From Victivallales bacterium (lineage in GTDB: Bacteria; Verrucomicrobiota; Lentisphaeria; Victivallales; SZUA-371), in NCBI GenBank assembly GCA_028691155.1, contig JAQUZV010000024.1, forward strand, positions 1-14,593: DNA of 14,593 nt. The letters run 5' to 3'. Made by a program: the position numbers and the translations under genes. The notes under the pieces were generated by a model that was not told the origin of the DNA, ran no database searches, and worked only from the letters and a program-made list of their open reading frames with translations. This document shows positions 6,096-13,014 of the stretch, piece by piece (the first letter of the stretch is position 1; the number at the start of each line of letters is the position of its first letter).

Positions 6096-7088
6096 CTAAC
6101 GGAGACGTTTTCCGGAGACGTGGTGATTGCGTTGCGCCGTTTGCGGTCGGGACGCTCCCCCCATCAGCGTGCGCTGCATTTCTTCCGGCAGCAGCATCCG
6201 CAGAAACAGCGTTTTTCCTTTGGTGACGATATGCAGCGATTCATTGACCCGCATGGCGGTACGGCTGTCGCCGCAGGCCATCGGCAACAACTGCAACTGC
6301 TGGGCCATGGCTTTGGCGGAACCGGCATCGCGGCAGGTTACGAATCCCTTGATCGTGAAATCCCGGTTGCTGTGTCCGCCGGTGGTGACGGCAAAGGCGC
6401 CGTCGGCAATGTTATTCAGCAGCATGAGCGCCGGTGGTGCGGATGTATTGGCGGCCAGGGTCTGTATCGTCCCCGGCGCAATCCGGAATGCCATCCAGAA
6501 CGGAGCGTTGGTATTGATTTGTCTGAGCTGGGATTGGTATTGACGATTGGAAGCCAGGGCGCCGTTCCGGATCTTGCTGCGGATGCGGTCGAGCTGTGGC
6601 AGCGGGGCGATCAGGATTTGGTTGGCGCCGACGTAAGTAAAGCCTGAGTCCGGCAGTTGCCGGCCTTTGCAAATGGCCCGGACCAAGTAATAATCATAGC
6701 CTTTGGCCTGTTGTTTTTGAATCCGGACGGTCTCTTCGGCTCCTTGGGTGAGGCCCTGGGCCAGCATCTGGTCGAATTGCGTTTCCCGTATCGACGTATG
6801 GAACACCGCCCCGAAATTGTCTTCGCCGCCGTAAAATGCAACCATGCTGCCGATGGCGTTTTCCGGCCGCATGCGGAACCGGGCCAGTTGTTTTTCCAGC
6901 AGCCGGCATTGCTGATCGAGGACCGGATCGTTGCGGCGAAACTGGGTAAAGGCCGGGTGGCGCCAACCTTGGGCCGTGTCGATGCCGACTACGGCCTGAA
7001 TATTGTCGGGCACAAAACGGAGCAATTCGGTATCCGCCTGCAACGGCAGGGTCAAGGCGGCGATCAGGGCCAATAACAGTATTTTCAT
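6096..7088 (-). CDS. Secreted or periplasmic protein of unknown function
   Basis: 330 residues from the ATG at 7088. A start at 7097 is also open, but GGAGAGG directly abuts that ATG and sits 9 bases before 7088, which favours 7088. The N-terminus is a clear signal peptide (MKILLLALIAALTLPLQA, cleavage after about residue 18). The mature part starts with LLRFVPDNIQAVVGID, has alternating hydrophobic strands and helices throughout, and has no TM or recognisable catalytic motif. The 'P-x-N-x-x-A-V-V-x-I-D' opening recalls secreted DUF3352-like proteins, but this is only an impression. The gene lies 24 bases after the VOC gene stop and may be co-transcribed with it. No function is assigned. Confidence 0.85.
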   Translation of the reverse strand: MKILLLALIAALTLPLQADTELLRFVPDNIQAVVGIDTAQGWRHPAFTQFRRNDPVLDQQCRLLEKQLARFRMRPENAIGSMVAFYGGEDNFGAVFHTSIRETQFDQMLAQGLTQGAEETVRIQKQQAKGYDYYLVRAICKGRQLPDSGFTYVGANQILIAPLPQLDRIRSKIRNGALASNRQYQSQLRQINTNAPFWMAFRIAPGTIQTLAANTSAPPALMLLNNIADGAFAVTTGGHSNRDFTIKGFVTCRDAGSAKAMAQQLQLLPMACGDSRTAMRVNESLHIVTKGKTLFLRMLLPEEMQRTLMGGASRPQTAQRNHHVSGKRLR

Positions 7089-7112
7089 TACAACCATCCT
7101 CTCCGGGCGGGT

Positions 7113-7472
7113 TTATGGTGAGGGAATCAGGTGGAATAAATTTCCTTCCGGGTCTTTGAACGTATACACGGATTCTCCCATTTCCTCGCTCTTCTCGTAG
7201 ATTTCTCCGTAACCGTACAATTCAAGCCGGGAGATAATATTGCCGATGTTGTCGACGCGATAAATCCAGGAAACTCCATTGCAGTTTTTCTTCTGCTTTC
7301 GGCTGGAATAGACTTTCTTCAGAAAAAGGGAGAAATCTCCCGGCAGCCGGAATTCCACCCAGAAATTACTGTCCATGACCGGATTTCCCAATTGCAGGAT
7401 ATCCCGGTAGAACGATCGGGTCGCCACCAGGTTTTCCACCTCGATTACTACGCCGCACAAGTTATCTTTCAT
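7113..7472 (-). CDS. VOC (glyoxalase/bleomycin-resistance fold) protein
   Basis: 119 residues from ATG 7472; an upstream in-frame ATG at 7526 would add 18 residues. The shorter start is preferred because it begins exactly at the first strand of the fold; neither has a clear ribosome binding site. VOC features: GVVIEVENLVATRSFYRDIL at the first beta-alpha unit, FWVEFRLPGDFSLFL, and the C-terminal YTFKDPEGNLFHLI typical of the second module. The usual metal ligands are incomplete: the first position is Glu rather than His and the last strand ends FHLI. It may be a non-enzymatic binding protein or use a different ligand set. Base composition is visibly less GC-rich than in neighbouring genes, with many AAA, ATT and TAT codons, suggesting more recent acquisition. 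Substrate unknown. Confidence 0.83.
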   Translation of the reverse strand: MKDNLCGVVIEVENLVATRSFYRDILQLGNPVMDSNFWVEFRLPGDFSLFLKKVYSSRKQKKNCNGVSWIYRVDNIGNIISRLELYGYGEIYEKSEEMGESVYTFKDPEGNLFHLIPSP

Positions 7473-7486
7473 CGCTGTGATTTGTA

Positions 7487-7498
7487 ACGCAATTGCGT
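7487..7498. repeat. 12-base perfect palindrome upstream of the VOC gene
   Basis: ACGCAATTGCGT is self-complementary and lies 14 bases before the preferred VOC start (7472), inside the extension that the alternative start would translate. Its position suits an operator. No regulator gene is adjacent. Confidence 0.35.
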
Positions 7499-7647
7499 GT
7501 TGTTTTAATATTGTTATGGATAACATATGACGCGATCGGCCAAATTACAAAGCGGAAAAAATAGAATAATGACGCTTTCGGGGGGGAAGAATGAATTATG
7601 AGGAGTTGAAGCAAACGGGCCGCCGCGCGGACAAGATACTGCCGGAT

Positions 7648-7680
7648 AAAAAAATTCCGTCCGCAAATGCGGACGGAATT
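7648..7680 (-). terminator. Intrinsic terminator of the flagellin gene
   Basis: A perfect 12-bp stem, AATTCCGTCCGC (7653-7664) and GCGGACGGAATT (7669-7680), closes a 4-base loop and is followed on the minus strand by a run of T (7654-7648). It lies about 30 bases after the flagellin stop codon and isolates flagellin from the VOC gene. Confidence 0.92.
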
Positions 7681-7708
7681 GCAACCACGGATAAAATTTC
7701 CGGTAAAA

Positions 7709-8644
7709 TTACTGGAGCAGCTGCAGTACGTTCTGCGGCAACTGGTTGGCCTGAGCCAACATGGCGTTGGCCGCATTGGTGAGAACCTGATACTTCGAGT
7801 ACTGGGTGGTTTCGTAAGCCATATCGATGTCGCGAATCTGGCTTTCCGCCGCCGTCAGGTTGTCTTCATAAGCCAGCAGGCCGCTGTTGGTTTGTTCCAG
7901 GCGGTTTTGCTGCGCGGCCATTTTGGCGCGGGCGGAGGAGACATGATCGATGGCGGCATCCAGCATCCCGGTGAGGTTTTTGGAGGTGACATCGGTCATG
8001 CTGCTGTCGATGATCGACTGCCAGGTGACGGCGTCATGGCTGGAACCAAGAACCGTGGTGCCGTCGCCGTAGGAATAGGTATGGATCGAGCCGATGACAT
8101 TGGTATTGGTTACGGAAAGGTCGACCAGGTCCAGGGTGATTTTCTGATCGACGTCGGCGCCGATCTGAATGGCGATGCTGCCGGTTTCGACGGTATCGCC
8201 GTCATTGACGGCCACTCCGTTGCCGCCGCGGAAAAGGTAGAGGCCGTTGAATTTGGCGGCGGCGGTGTATTTGGAGGTGATGCGGGTAATTTCGTCCTGC
8301 ATCGCCTTGTACTCTTCTTCGAGGTTGGCGCTGTCGGCATCGGAGATGGAGCCGCTGTTGGCTTCGATGGAGAGTTCTTTCATCCGGGAAAGCTGATCGT
8401 CGATTTTCTGGAGCCAGGCGTCGGCGGTCTGGATCATGGAGGTGGCGTTTTCGGTGTTCTGGCGCGCCATCTGGACGGCATCGATCTGGGCGCGCATGCG
8501 TTCGCTGATTCCGATGCCGGCGGGATTGTCGGTGCTGGTGATTTCTCCGGTGGACAACCGGCTCATCGATTCCTGCATCCGGTTCAGATTCTGGCTGTAG
8601 TTGGACCAAACATTAAAGGCGGTAGTGTTGCTTTGGATTCTCAT
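7709..8644 (-). CDS. fliC: Flagellin
   Basis: 311 residues. Structural subunit of the flagellar filament, exported by the flagellar type III apparatus. The N-terminal D0/D1 region is recognisable (MRIQSNTTAFNVWSNY..., ISERMRAQIDAV, ENATSMIQTADAWL, LSRMKELSIEA), as is the C-terminal D1/D0 region (SSARAKMAAQQNRLE, ESQIRDIDMAYETTQY, then ANAMLAQANQLPQNVLQLL). The central variable domain is short (about 145-225). The usual SG-x-RI-N-DDAAGLAIS segment is changed to STGEITSTDNPAGIGIS, a divergence in a normally conserved loop. GGAGG 7 bases before ATG 8644 is a strong ribosome binding site. It is a single-gene unit with its own sigma-54 promoter and terminator; no chaperone, cap or hook gene is adjacent. 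Symbol fliC is used generically. Confidence 0.95.
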   Translation of the reverse strand: MRIQSNTTAFNVWSNYSQNLNRMQESMSRLSTGEITSTDNPAGIGISERMRAQIDAVQMARQNTENATSMIQTADAWLQKIDDQLSRMKELSIEANSGSISDADSANLEEEYKAMQDEITRITSKYTAAAKFNGLYLFRGGNGVAVNDGDTVETGSIAIQIGADVDQKITLDLVDLSVTNTNVIGSIHTYSYGDGTTVLGSSHDAVTWQSIIDSSMTDVTSKNLTGMLDAAIDHVSSARAKMAAQQNRLEQTNSGLLAYEDNLTAAESQIRDIDMAYETTQYSKYQVLTNAANAMLAQANQLPQNVLQLLQ

Positions 8645-8664
8645 GGTAACCTCCGTGTTGGTTT

Positions 8665-8702
8665 TCAGCTTTCCCGCCGACGGTTCATTGCCTTGTCTCC
8701 AT
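8665..8702 (-). other. Two overlapping mini-ORFs in the flagellin leader
   Basis: METRQ-stop (8702-8685) overlaps by ATGA the start of MNRRRES-stop (8688-8665). AAGG and GGAG occur just before the second ATG. Both lie in the predicted 5' leader, ending 20 bases before the flagellin ATG. They could be a translated leader or chance; their tiny size prevents a firm call. Confidence 0.25.
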
Positions 8703-8785
8703 GTTCCCGAACCGGCGTCGAAAGCGGTTGATTGACGACTTTGCGTTCCTTGCTCAATAATTTTGTCTTGACGGAGGATTTGTTA

Positions 8786-8801
8786 AGCAGGTTGCGTGCC
8801 A
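8786..8801 (-). promoter_or_regulatory. Sigma-54 (-24/-12) promoter of flagellin
   Basis: The minus strand reads TGGCACGCAACCTGCT, matching the consensus TGGCACG-N4-TTGCW at every specified position except one T-to-C change in the -12 box. Predicted transcription start about 8775, giving a leader of about 131 bases. Flagellin genes driven by sigma-54 are known in several phyla and need an NtrC-type activator; one is encoded at 1-1293 in this window. Confidence 0.82.
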
Positions 8802-8872
8802 ACATTATATTTCGACGGGATGCCGTTGGCGAGGCGGCGGGGAGGAGAAAATGGCGGCGGCGAACGGGATGG

Positions 8873-8888
8873 ACCTCGATTGCGAGGT
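8873..8888. promoter_or_regulatory. Candidate enhancer site for a sigma-54 activator
   Basis: ACCTCG-ATTG-CGAGGT is a perfect inverted repeat centred about 105 bases upstream of the predicted flagellin transcription start, the usual distance for NtrC-type activator binding sites. No identical copy was seen upstream of the other sigma-54 promoter. Confidence 0.35.
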
Positions 8889-9026
8889 TGGGAGAGACGG
8901 TTGCGGGTTGTTGTTTCCCGCAGCAGCCGCGGCGGAAACGGGTCGGGGATTGCAACAGCGGACCGGGGAGAAAATTATTCCCCCCGGGCAGGAAAAAAAC
9001 GCCGGGTTAAGGGGTTGCGGGGGGAG

Positions 9027-9677
9027 CTATTCCTGAAAGGCGCGGATAATATCGTCTTCCTTGCCGATGACGGTGATTTCGTCGCCGTGGCGCAGAATCA
9101 TATCCGGATCCCAGACCGGTTCGGGGTCCTTGCCGGGTTTGCGGATCAGCAGTACGGTGATATTGAAATTGCGGCGCAGGTCGAGTTGCCGCAGCGATTT
9201 GCCGTCGTATTCCTTTTTGACTTTGAGGTCGGCGATGGTCGAACCTTTGAAGTCGAACATGTCGGAAATATTGGACATCGAGATGCGTTTGGAGAGGCGT
9301 TCGGCCATATCGCGATCGGGCTGGACGACTTCGTCGGCGCCGAGTTTGAACAATATCTGCTTCTGCAGTGCGGTCTTGGCCTGGGCAATGACCATTTCCG
9401 CGCCCTCCTGCTTCAGCAGCGCGAGAGCGAAGATGGCGGCCTCGAAATTGTCGCCGATACACAGAATGATGGTGTCGAATTTCTTTACTTCCAGCTCCCG
9501 GATCACATCCTGGTCGGTGACGTCGGCAATGATGGCGCTGGTGACCTTGTCGCGGATGTTGTTGATCTTTTCATGATCGATATCCACCACGACCACGTTA
9601 TGTCCGGACTCCCGCAGTTCCGTCGCCACGGTGGCGCCGAAAATACTCAGCCCGATAATGGCAAAATTCTTTTTCAT
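9027..9677 (-). CDS. ktrA: Potassium uptake regulatory subunit, KtrA/TrkA type (RCK)
   Basis: 216 residues, the KtrA length (single RCK unit) rather than the double-length TrkA. A peripheral cytoplasmic ring-forming protein that gates the KtrB channel in response to nucleotides. RCK_N (about 1-135): Rossmann start FAIIGLSIFGATVATEL, acidic VVDIDHEK at the end of beta-2, TIILCIGDNFEAAIFALALLKQ, and KLGADEVVQPDRDMAERL. RCK_C (about 140-216): FKGSTIADLKV, VLLIRKPGK, ILRHGDEITVIGKEDDI. It starts 6 bases after the ktrB stop, with GGGG overlapping the end of ktrB as ribosome binding site, so the two are translationally coupled. Confidence 0.95.
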   Translation of the reverse strand: MKKNFAIIGLSIFGATVATELRESGHNVVVVDIDHEKINNIRDKVTSAIIADVTDQDVIRELEVKKFDTIILCIGDNFEAAIFALALLKQEGAEMVIAQAKTALQKQILFKLGADEVVQPDRDMAERLSKRISMSNISDMFDFKGSTIADLKVKKEYDGKSLRQLDLRRNFNITVLLIRKPGKDPEPVWDPDMILRHGDEITVIGKEDDIIRAFQE

Positions 9678-9683
9678 TTCTTG

Positions 9684-10985
9684 TTACCCCATGATTATGC
9701 GTTCTTCCGGATACTGCAGTTTGGTGTTCTTTTCCCGCGACAGCAGGAAGATGAAGAAGGTGAAGGGACCGATGCGTCCCAGAAACATGCAGCAGATCAG
9801 GACAATTTTGGTGCCGAACGCCGCTTTGGCCGTCAGTCCCAGCGACAAGCCCACCGTGCCCAGCGCGGAAACCGCTTCGAACAGCATCGAATACAACGGT
9901 TCGTCTTCGTAAATGTCGATCAGCAGCACCGCCACGACCGACAGCACGATGAACAGAACCATGATCGAAAACGCCTTGAGCACGTTGGGCATCGGAATCT
10001 GACGGCGGAACATGGTGATCTGGCGTTCCCCGATAAAGGTTTTGTAAATGGCGACGGCGACAATGGCCAACGTGGTGGTTTTCATCCCGCCCCCGGTCGA
10101 CCCCGGGGAGGCCCCGATCATCATCAGGGCGATCAGGAGTAAAATTCCGGAGGTGTGCAGTCCGGCGATATCGACGGTGTTGAAGCCGGCGGTTCTGGCG
10201 GTGACCGACTGGAACAGGGCGTCGAGCCAGGAGAGCGGAGTGCCTTCGACGTTCTCGGCGGCTTTAAGCAGCAACGTTCCGCCGACAATCAGAATTACGG
10301 TGACGATCAGCACCAGTTTGGAATAGAGCTTCATGAAGGTCTTTTTCCGGAATACCAGCCAGAGGTCGAAAATAACGTAAAACCCCAGTCCGCCGCAGAC
10401 GATCAGCCCCGCCACAATGAGCTTGACCACCGGGCCCGCCCGCATCAGACTGTCGTCGAAAGTGCTGAATCCGGCGTTGCAGAAGGCCGAAACGGAATGG
10501 AAGATACCCTGATAGAGAGCCTCGTGAAACGGCAGATGCATCGAACCGGTCCAGAAACAGAAGGTCAGCAGTGCGGCGCCAATCAGTTCGATGATGACGG
10601 TATAAAGCGGGATCAGATAGAGCAGCGGCGGCAGTTCGCGTCCGGAATATGACTCCATGAAACCGGAAATCAGCAGTTTGTTGTCGAGGTTCATATCCCG
10701 CCGCACCATCAGGAACAGCGAGGACGTCAGGGTCATAATGCCCAGGCCGCCGGTCTGGATCAATACCAGCAGGATGATTTGTCCGCCCAGTCCGAAGCCG
10801 GAGATGCTGACCGGAGTCAGTCCGGTGACACAGACCGCCGAGGTGGCGATGAACAGGGAATTAATCGGGGTGAGCGGTTTGCCGTGCAGCAGGGTGGAAA
10901 GATACAACAGCCAGGCGCCCAGAATGATCAGTCCCACAAAGGAAAGAATGAAGTAAAGTTGGCTTTTGCGGAGAATATGGCCCAT
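9684..10985 (-). CDS. ktrB: Potassium transporter membrane subunit, KtrB/TrkH type
   Basis: 433 residues from ATG 10985; a TTG start at 11012 would add nine residues but has no ribosome binding site. Integral-membrane K+ (or Na+-coupled K+) channel-like transporter of the SKT superfamily with four M1-P-M2 repeats. All four pore loops with the filter glycine are visible: ATSAVCVTGLT, SVSAFCNAGFS, QSVTARTAGFN and AVSALGTVGLS. GASPGSTGGGMKTTT is the gating-loop region before the last repeat. Length and the single-RCK partner fit KtrB better than TrkH. First gene of ktrB-ktrA; it is divergent from prfB. No confident promoter was found upstream. Confidence 0.95.
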   Translation of the reverse strand: MGHILRKSQLYFILSFVGLIILGAWLLYLSTLLHGKPLTPINSLFIATSAVCVTGLTPVSISGFGLGGQIILLVLIQTGGLGIMTLTSSLFLMVRRDMNLDNKLLISGFMESYSGRELPPLLYLIPLYTVIIELIGAALLTFCFWTGSMHLPFHEALYQGIFHSVSAFCNAGFSTFDDSLMRAGPVVKLIVAGLIVCGGLGFYVIFDLWLVFRKKTFMKLYSKLVLIVTVILIVGGTLLLKAAENVEGTPLSWLDALFQSVTARTAGFNTVDIAGLHTSGILLLIALMMIGASPGSTGGGMKTTTLAIVAVAIYKTFIGERQITMFRRQIPMPNVLKAFSIMVLFIVLSVVAVLLIDIYEDEPLYSMLFEAVSALGTVGLSLGLTAKAAFGTKIVLICCMFLGRIGPFTFFIFLLSREKNTKLQYPEERIIMG

Positions 10986-11418
10986 TGTTTTACCCGACCG
11001 TGTTGTGTTCAAACTGTAAAAAGACGTGAATCCATGGTTTTTCCAACCAATCGTTTCATGGTTATAATGACGGTAAAATAACCCCGAAAGGCATTTTCCC
11101 GCTCTTCCCCCGGCATTGTCATGCGACCGGAACCGTCACTCCCGCCATGATTTTCGTTCTCCCTGACGGCGCGGTTTCAGCCCGGACATTTCCCCGGCCG
11201 GCGGCAATAAACCGAACATTAGCATAGCAGTTTTTGCCGATAAATCAAGTCGGCGTCCGGAATCGTGCCGTGGAAGCGGGGCCGTCGGCCGGGTTTCGAC
11301 CTGGGAATGGGGATATTTCGGAAAACATTCAGCCATGGCAACTTGAAATTATGGCAAAACCTTTCATATTTTCTGGGACAGATCAAGGATAAAAACAACC
11401 GCTTTTACGGAGATGATA
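10986..11418. other. Divergent intergenic region between ktrB and prfB
   Basis: About 430 bases without a supported gene. It contains the prfB promoter candidate (11343-11370), a TATAAT on the plus strand at 11063-11068 without a convincing -35, and GC-rich sequence around 11100-11310 with short self-complementary stretches. No riboswitch, tRNA or known small RNA was recognised. Confidence 0.6.
11343..11370 (+). promoter_or_regulatory. Sigma-70-type promoter of prfB operon
   Basis: TTGAAA (11343-11348), 16 bases, then CATATT (11365-11370), or TATTTT two bases later with an 18-base spacer. Transcription would start about 40 bases ahead of the prfB ATG at 11419. Good -35, moderate -10. Confidence 0.55.
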
Positions 11419-12534
11419 ATGACATTGGATGAATTAACCGCCAAATGCGCTTCGTTGCAACAACGGCTGGACCAGTTGCAGCGATTCCTCGATATTGCGG
11501 AAAAGCAGCGGCAGCAACGCGAAGTGGAAGCCAGAATGGCGGCGGCGGATTTTTGGGATAACAAAGAGAAAGCGCAGGAAACGGTGGAAAAACTCAGTGC
11601 GCTGAAAAGTCTGCTGGAACCGTTTCGGCAGGTGGCGGCGGAAGTCGATGACTTCATGGTGTTGGGGGAACTTGCCGCCGAGGACGAAAGTATGCTTGCC
11701 GAAGCCGATAATCTCTGGCCCCGACTGTCGCAACACCTGGCCAAGTATGAACTGCTGAGTTTTCTGTCCGGCAAATTCGATAAGAACAATGCGTTCTTTT
11801 CCATTCACGCCGGGGCCGGCGGCACCGAGTCCTGCGACTGGGCCATGATGCTGATGCGCATGTATCGCCGCTGGTTTGAACGGCGCGGTTACGGCGAGGA
11901 AATTATCGACTTTCAGCCCGGCGAAGAAGCGGGCATCAAGAGCGTGACGTTGCGGGTGAAAGGAGATTTCGCCTACGGTTATCTCAAGGCCGAAATCGGC
12001 GTGCACCGGCTGGTCCGCATTTCGCCGTTCGACAGCAATGCCCGACGGCATACATCGTTTGCCGCGGTGGACGTTTTCCCCGAAATCGACGATGAAGTGG
12101 AAGTGGAAATCGATGAAAAGGACCTGCGGATCGACACCTATCGTTCCAGCGGCGCCGGCGGCCAGCACGTCAACACCACCGACAGTGCCATTCGCATTAC
12201 CCATATCCCGAGCGGAATTATCGTCGCCTGCCAGAATGAACGTTCGCAACACAAAAATCGCGCCACCGCCATGAAAATCCTCCGGGCCCGGCTGTTCGAG
12301 CGCGAAGAAGAACGGCGGCGGCAGGAAGCGGACGGCATTCGGGGCGAGAAGGCCGATGCCGGCTGGGGCAATCAGATCCGCAGCTATGTGCTGCAGCCCT
12401 ATCAGATGGTCAAAGATCTCCGGACCGGGGTGGAAACCGGCAATACCGCGGCGGTTCTCGACGGCGATCTCGATGCCTTCGTCGAGGCCTGGCTTCGCGG
12501 CGAACGCCGCAAGGATAACAGCGGCAACAACTAA
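11419..12534 (+). CDS. prfB: Peptide chain release factor 2
   Basis: 371 residues. Recognises UGA and UAA stop codons and triggers peptide release on the ribosome. The tripeptide anticodon SPF is at 202-204 (HRLVRISPFDSNARRHTS) and the catalytic GGQ at 247-249 (SSGAGGQHVNTTDSA); E. coli RF2 has them three residues further on. The N-terminal coiled-coil domain (about 1-110) precedes. An ATG at 11413 abuts the GGAG (11409-11412), so the ATG at 11419, 6 bases after it, is preferred. The frame is open through RFLDIAEKQ, where many RF2 genes have an in-frame UGA and a programmed +1 frameshift; no such stop exists here, so the autoregulatory frameshift is absent. Followed by the thioesterase gene after 42 bases. 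Confidence 0.97.
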   Translation: MTLDELTAKCASLQQRLDQLQRFLDIAEKQRQQREVEARMAAADFWDNKEKAQETVEKLSALKSLLEPFRQVAAEVDDFMVLGELAAEDESMLAEADNLWPRLSQHLAKYELLSFLSGKFDKNNAFFSIHAGAGGTESCDWAMMLMRMYRRWFERRGYGEEIIDFQPGEEAGIKSVTLRVKGDFAYGYLKAEIGVHRLVRISPFDSNARRHTSFAAVDVFPEIDDEVEVEIDEKDLRIDTYRSSGAGGQHVNTTDSAIRITHIPSGIIVACQNERSQHKNRATAMKILRARLFEREEERRRQEADGIRGEKADAGWGNQIRSYVLQPYQMVKDLRTGVETGNTAAVLDGDLDAFVEAWLRGERRKDNSGNN

Positions 12535-12576
12535 TATTATCGGTCAACAGCAATATCAGCGACAAGGAGTGCGATT

Positions 12577-13014
12577 ATGGCCCGAGTCAAATTAACCCTG
12601 CCTGAAACCTGGTTGTTCCGTACCGCAATGCCGTTGCGCATTACCGACATCAATTACGGCGGCCATCTGGGCAATGATGCGGTCCTCGGTCTGGTTCACG
12701 AAGCGCGGGTGCGGTTTTACCGTGCTCTCGGCGGTTCGGAAATGGATCTCGGCGGTGCGGCGACCATCATGACCGATGCGATCGTTGTTTTCCGCGCGCA
12801 GGGATTGTACGGTATGACTCTGGAGATTAAAATCGCCGTCGCCGACTTTACCGCCACCGGTTGTGATCTCTATTATCAATTGCACGATCTGGACAGCGGC
12901 CGGGAAATTGCCCGGGTCAAAACCGGAATTGCCTTTTTCGACTATCAACGCGGTCGTCCGGTGCCGATCCCGGCGGCGTTTCGGGGAAAAGTAGCCTCCA
13001 TGCCCGCCTTATGA
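12577..13014 (+). CDS. Hotdog-fold acyl-CoA thioesterase (4HBT family)
   Basis: 145 residues, the size of single hotdog-domain thioesterases. These hydrolyse acyl-CoA (or acyl-ACP) thioesters in the cytoplasm. The active-site stretch RITDINYGGHLGND (21-34) contains D24, N26, H30 and N33 followed by the long helix AVLGLVHEARVRFYRAL; the beta strands TIMTDAIVVFRAQ, LEIKIAVADFTATGCDLYYQL and ARVKTGIAFFD follow in the usual order. The ribosome binding site AAGGAGT lies 7 bases before ATG 12577. It ends in an ATGA overlap with rsmE, so the two are translationally coupled. Substrate cannot be deduced. Confidence 0.9.
   Translation: MARVKLTLPETWLFRTAMPLRITDINYGGHLGNDAVLGLVHEARVRFYRALGGSEMDLGGAATIMTDAIVVFRAQGLYGMTLEIKIAVADFTATGCDLYYQLHDLDSGREIARVKTGIAFFDYQRGRPVPIPAAFRGKVASMPAL

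Larger units (their letters stand above)
8645..9026 (-). other. 382-base intergenic region upstream of flagellin
   Basis: Holds the flagellin sigma-54 promoter (8786-8801), a leader of about 131 bases with two overlapping mini-ORFs, and two inverted repeats upstream (8873-8888; GCGGG/CCCGC arms at 8903-8907 and 8917-8921). A further GC stem, CCGGGG...CCCCGG at about 8963-8987, forms 10 pairs on the minus strand with one G-U. After the ktrA stop there is a T-run around 8999-8993 but no stem directly before it, so no ktrA terminator is called. No protein gene is supported. Confidence 0.6.

Noticed and set aside
7591..7782. 63-codon plus-strand ORF with a G-rich stretch before it
   Set aside because: It runs through the perfect flagellin terminator and into the flagellin 3' end; nothing in the protein supports it.
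7667..8731. 354-codon plus-strand ORF over flagellin
   Set aside because: Antisense to flagellin and running through its terminator and leader; Gly/Val/Asp-rich shadow composition.
8796..10142. 448-codon plus-strand ORF over ktrA and part of ktrB
   Set aside because: Longest ORF in the window, but antisense to two clear K+ transport genes; composition is His/Gln/Asp-rich without domain motifs.
10986..11012. TTG start extending ktrB by nine codons
   Set aside because: No ribosome binding site before it; the ATG at 10985 begins the usual KtrB N-terminus.
11236..11243. GCCGATAA, identical to the sigma-28 -10 element
   Set aside because: The -35 position 15 bases upstream reads CATT instead of TAAA, no flagellar gene follows, and one such 8-mer in a window this size is expected by chance about half the time.
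11278..11301. tmRNA-like 5' motif (GGGGC ... GGGTTTCGAC)
   Set aside because: No tag reading frame, no T-arm and no CCA end downstream; prfB coding begins only about 120 bases later.
11136..11336. 66-codon minus-strand ORF in the ktrB-prfB gap
   Set aside because: No ribosome binding site, composition like random GC-rich sequence, no recognisable feature.
11413..11418. Earlier ATG for prfB
   Set aside because: It directly abuts the GGAG Shine-Dalgarno, leaving no spacer; the ATG at 11419 has normal spacing.
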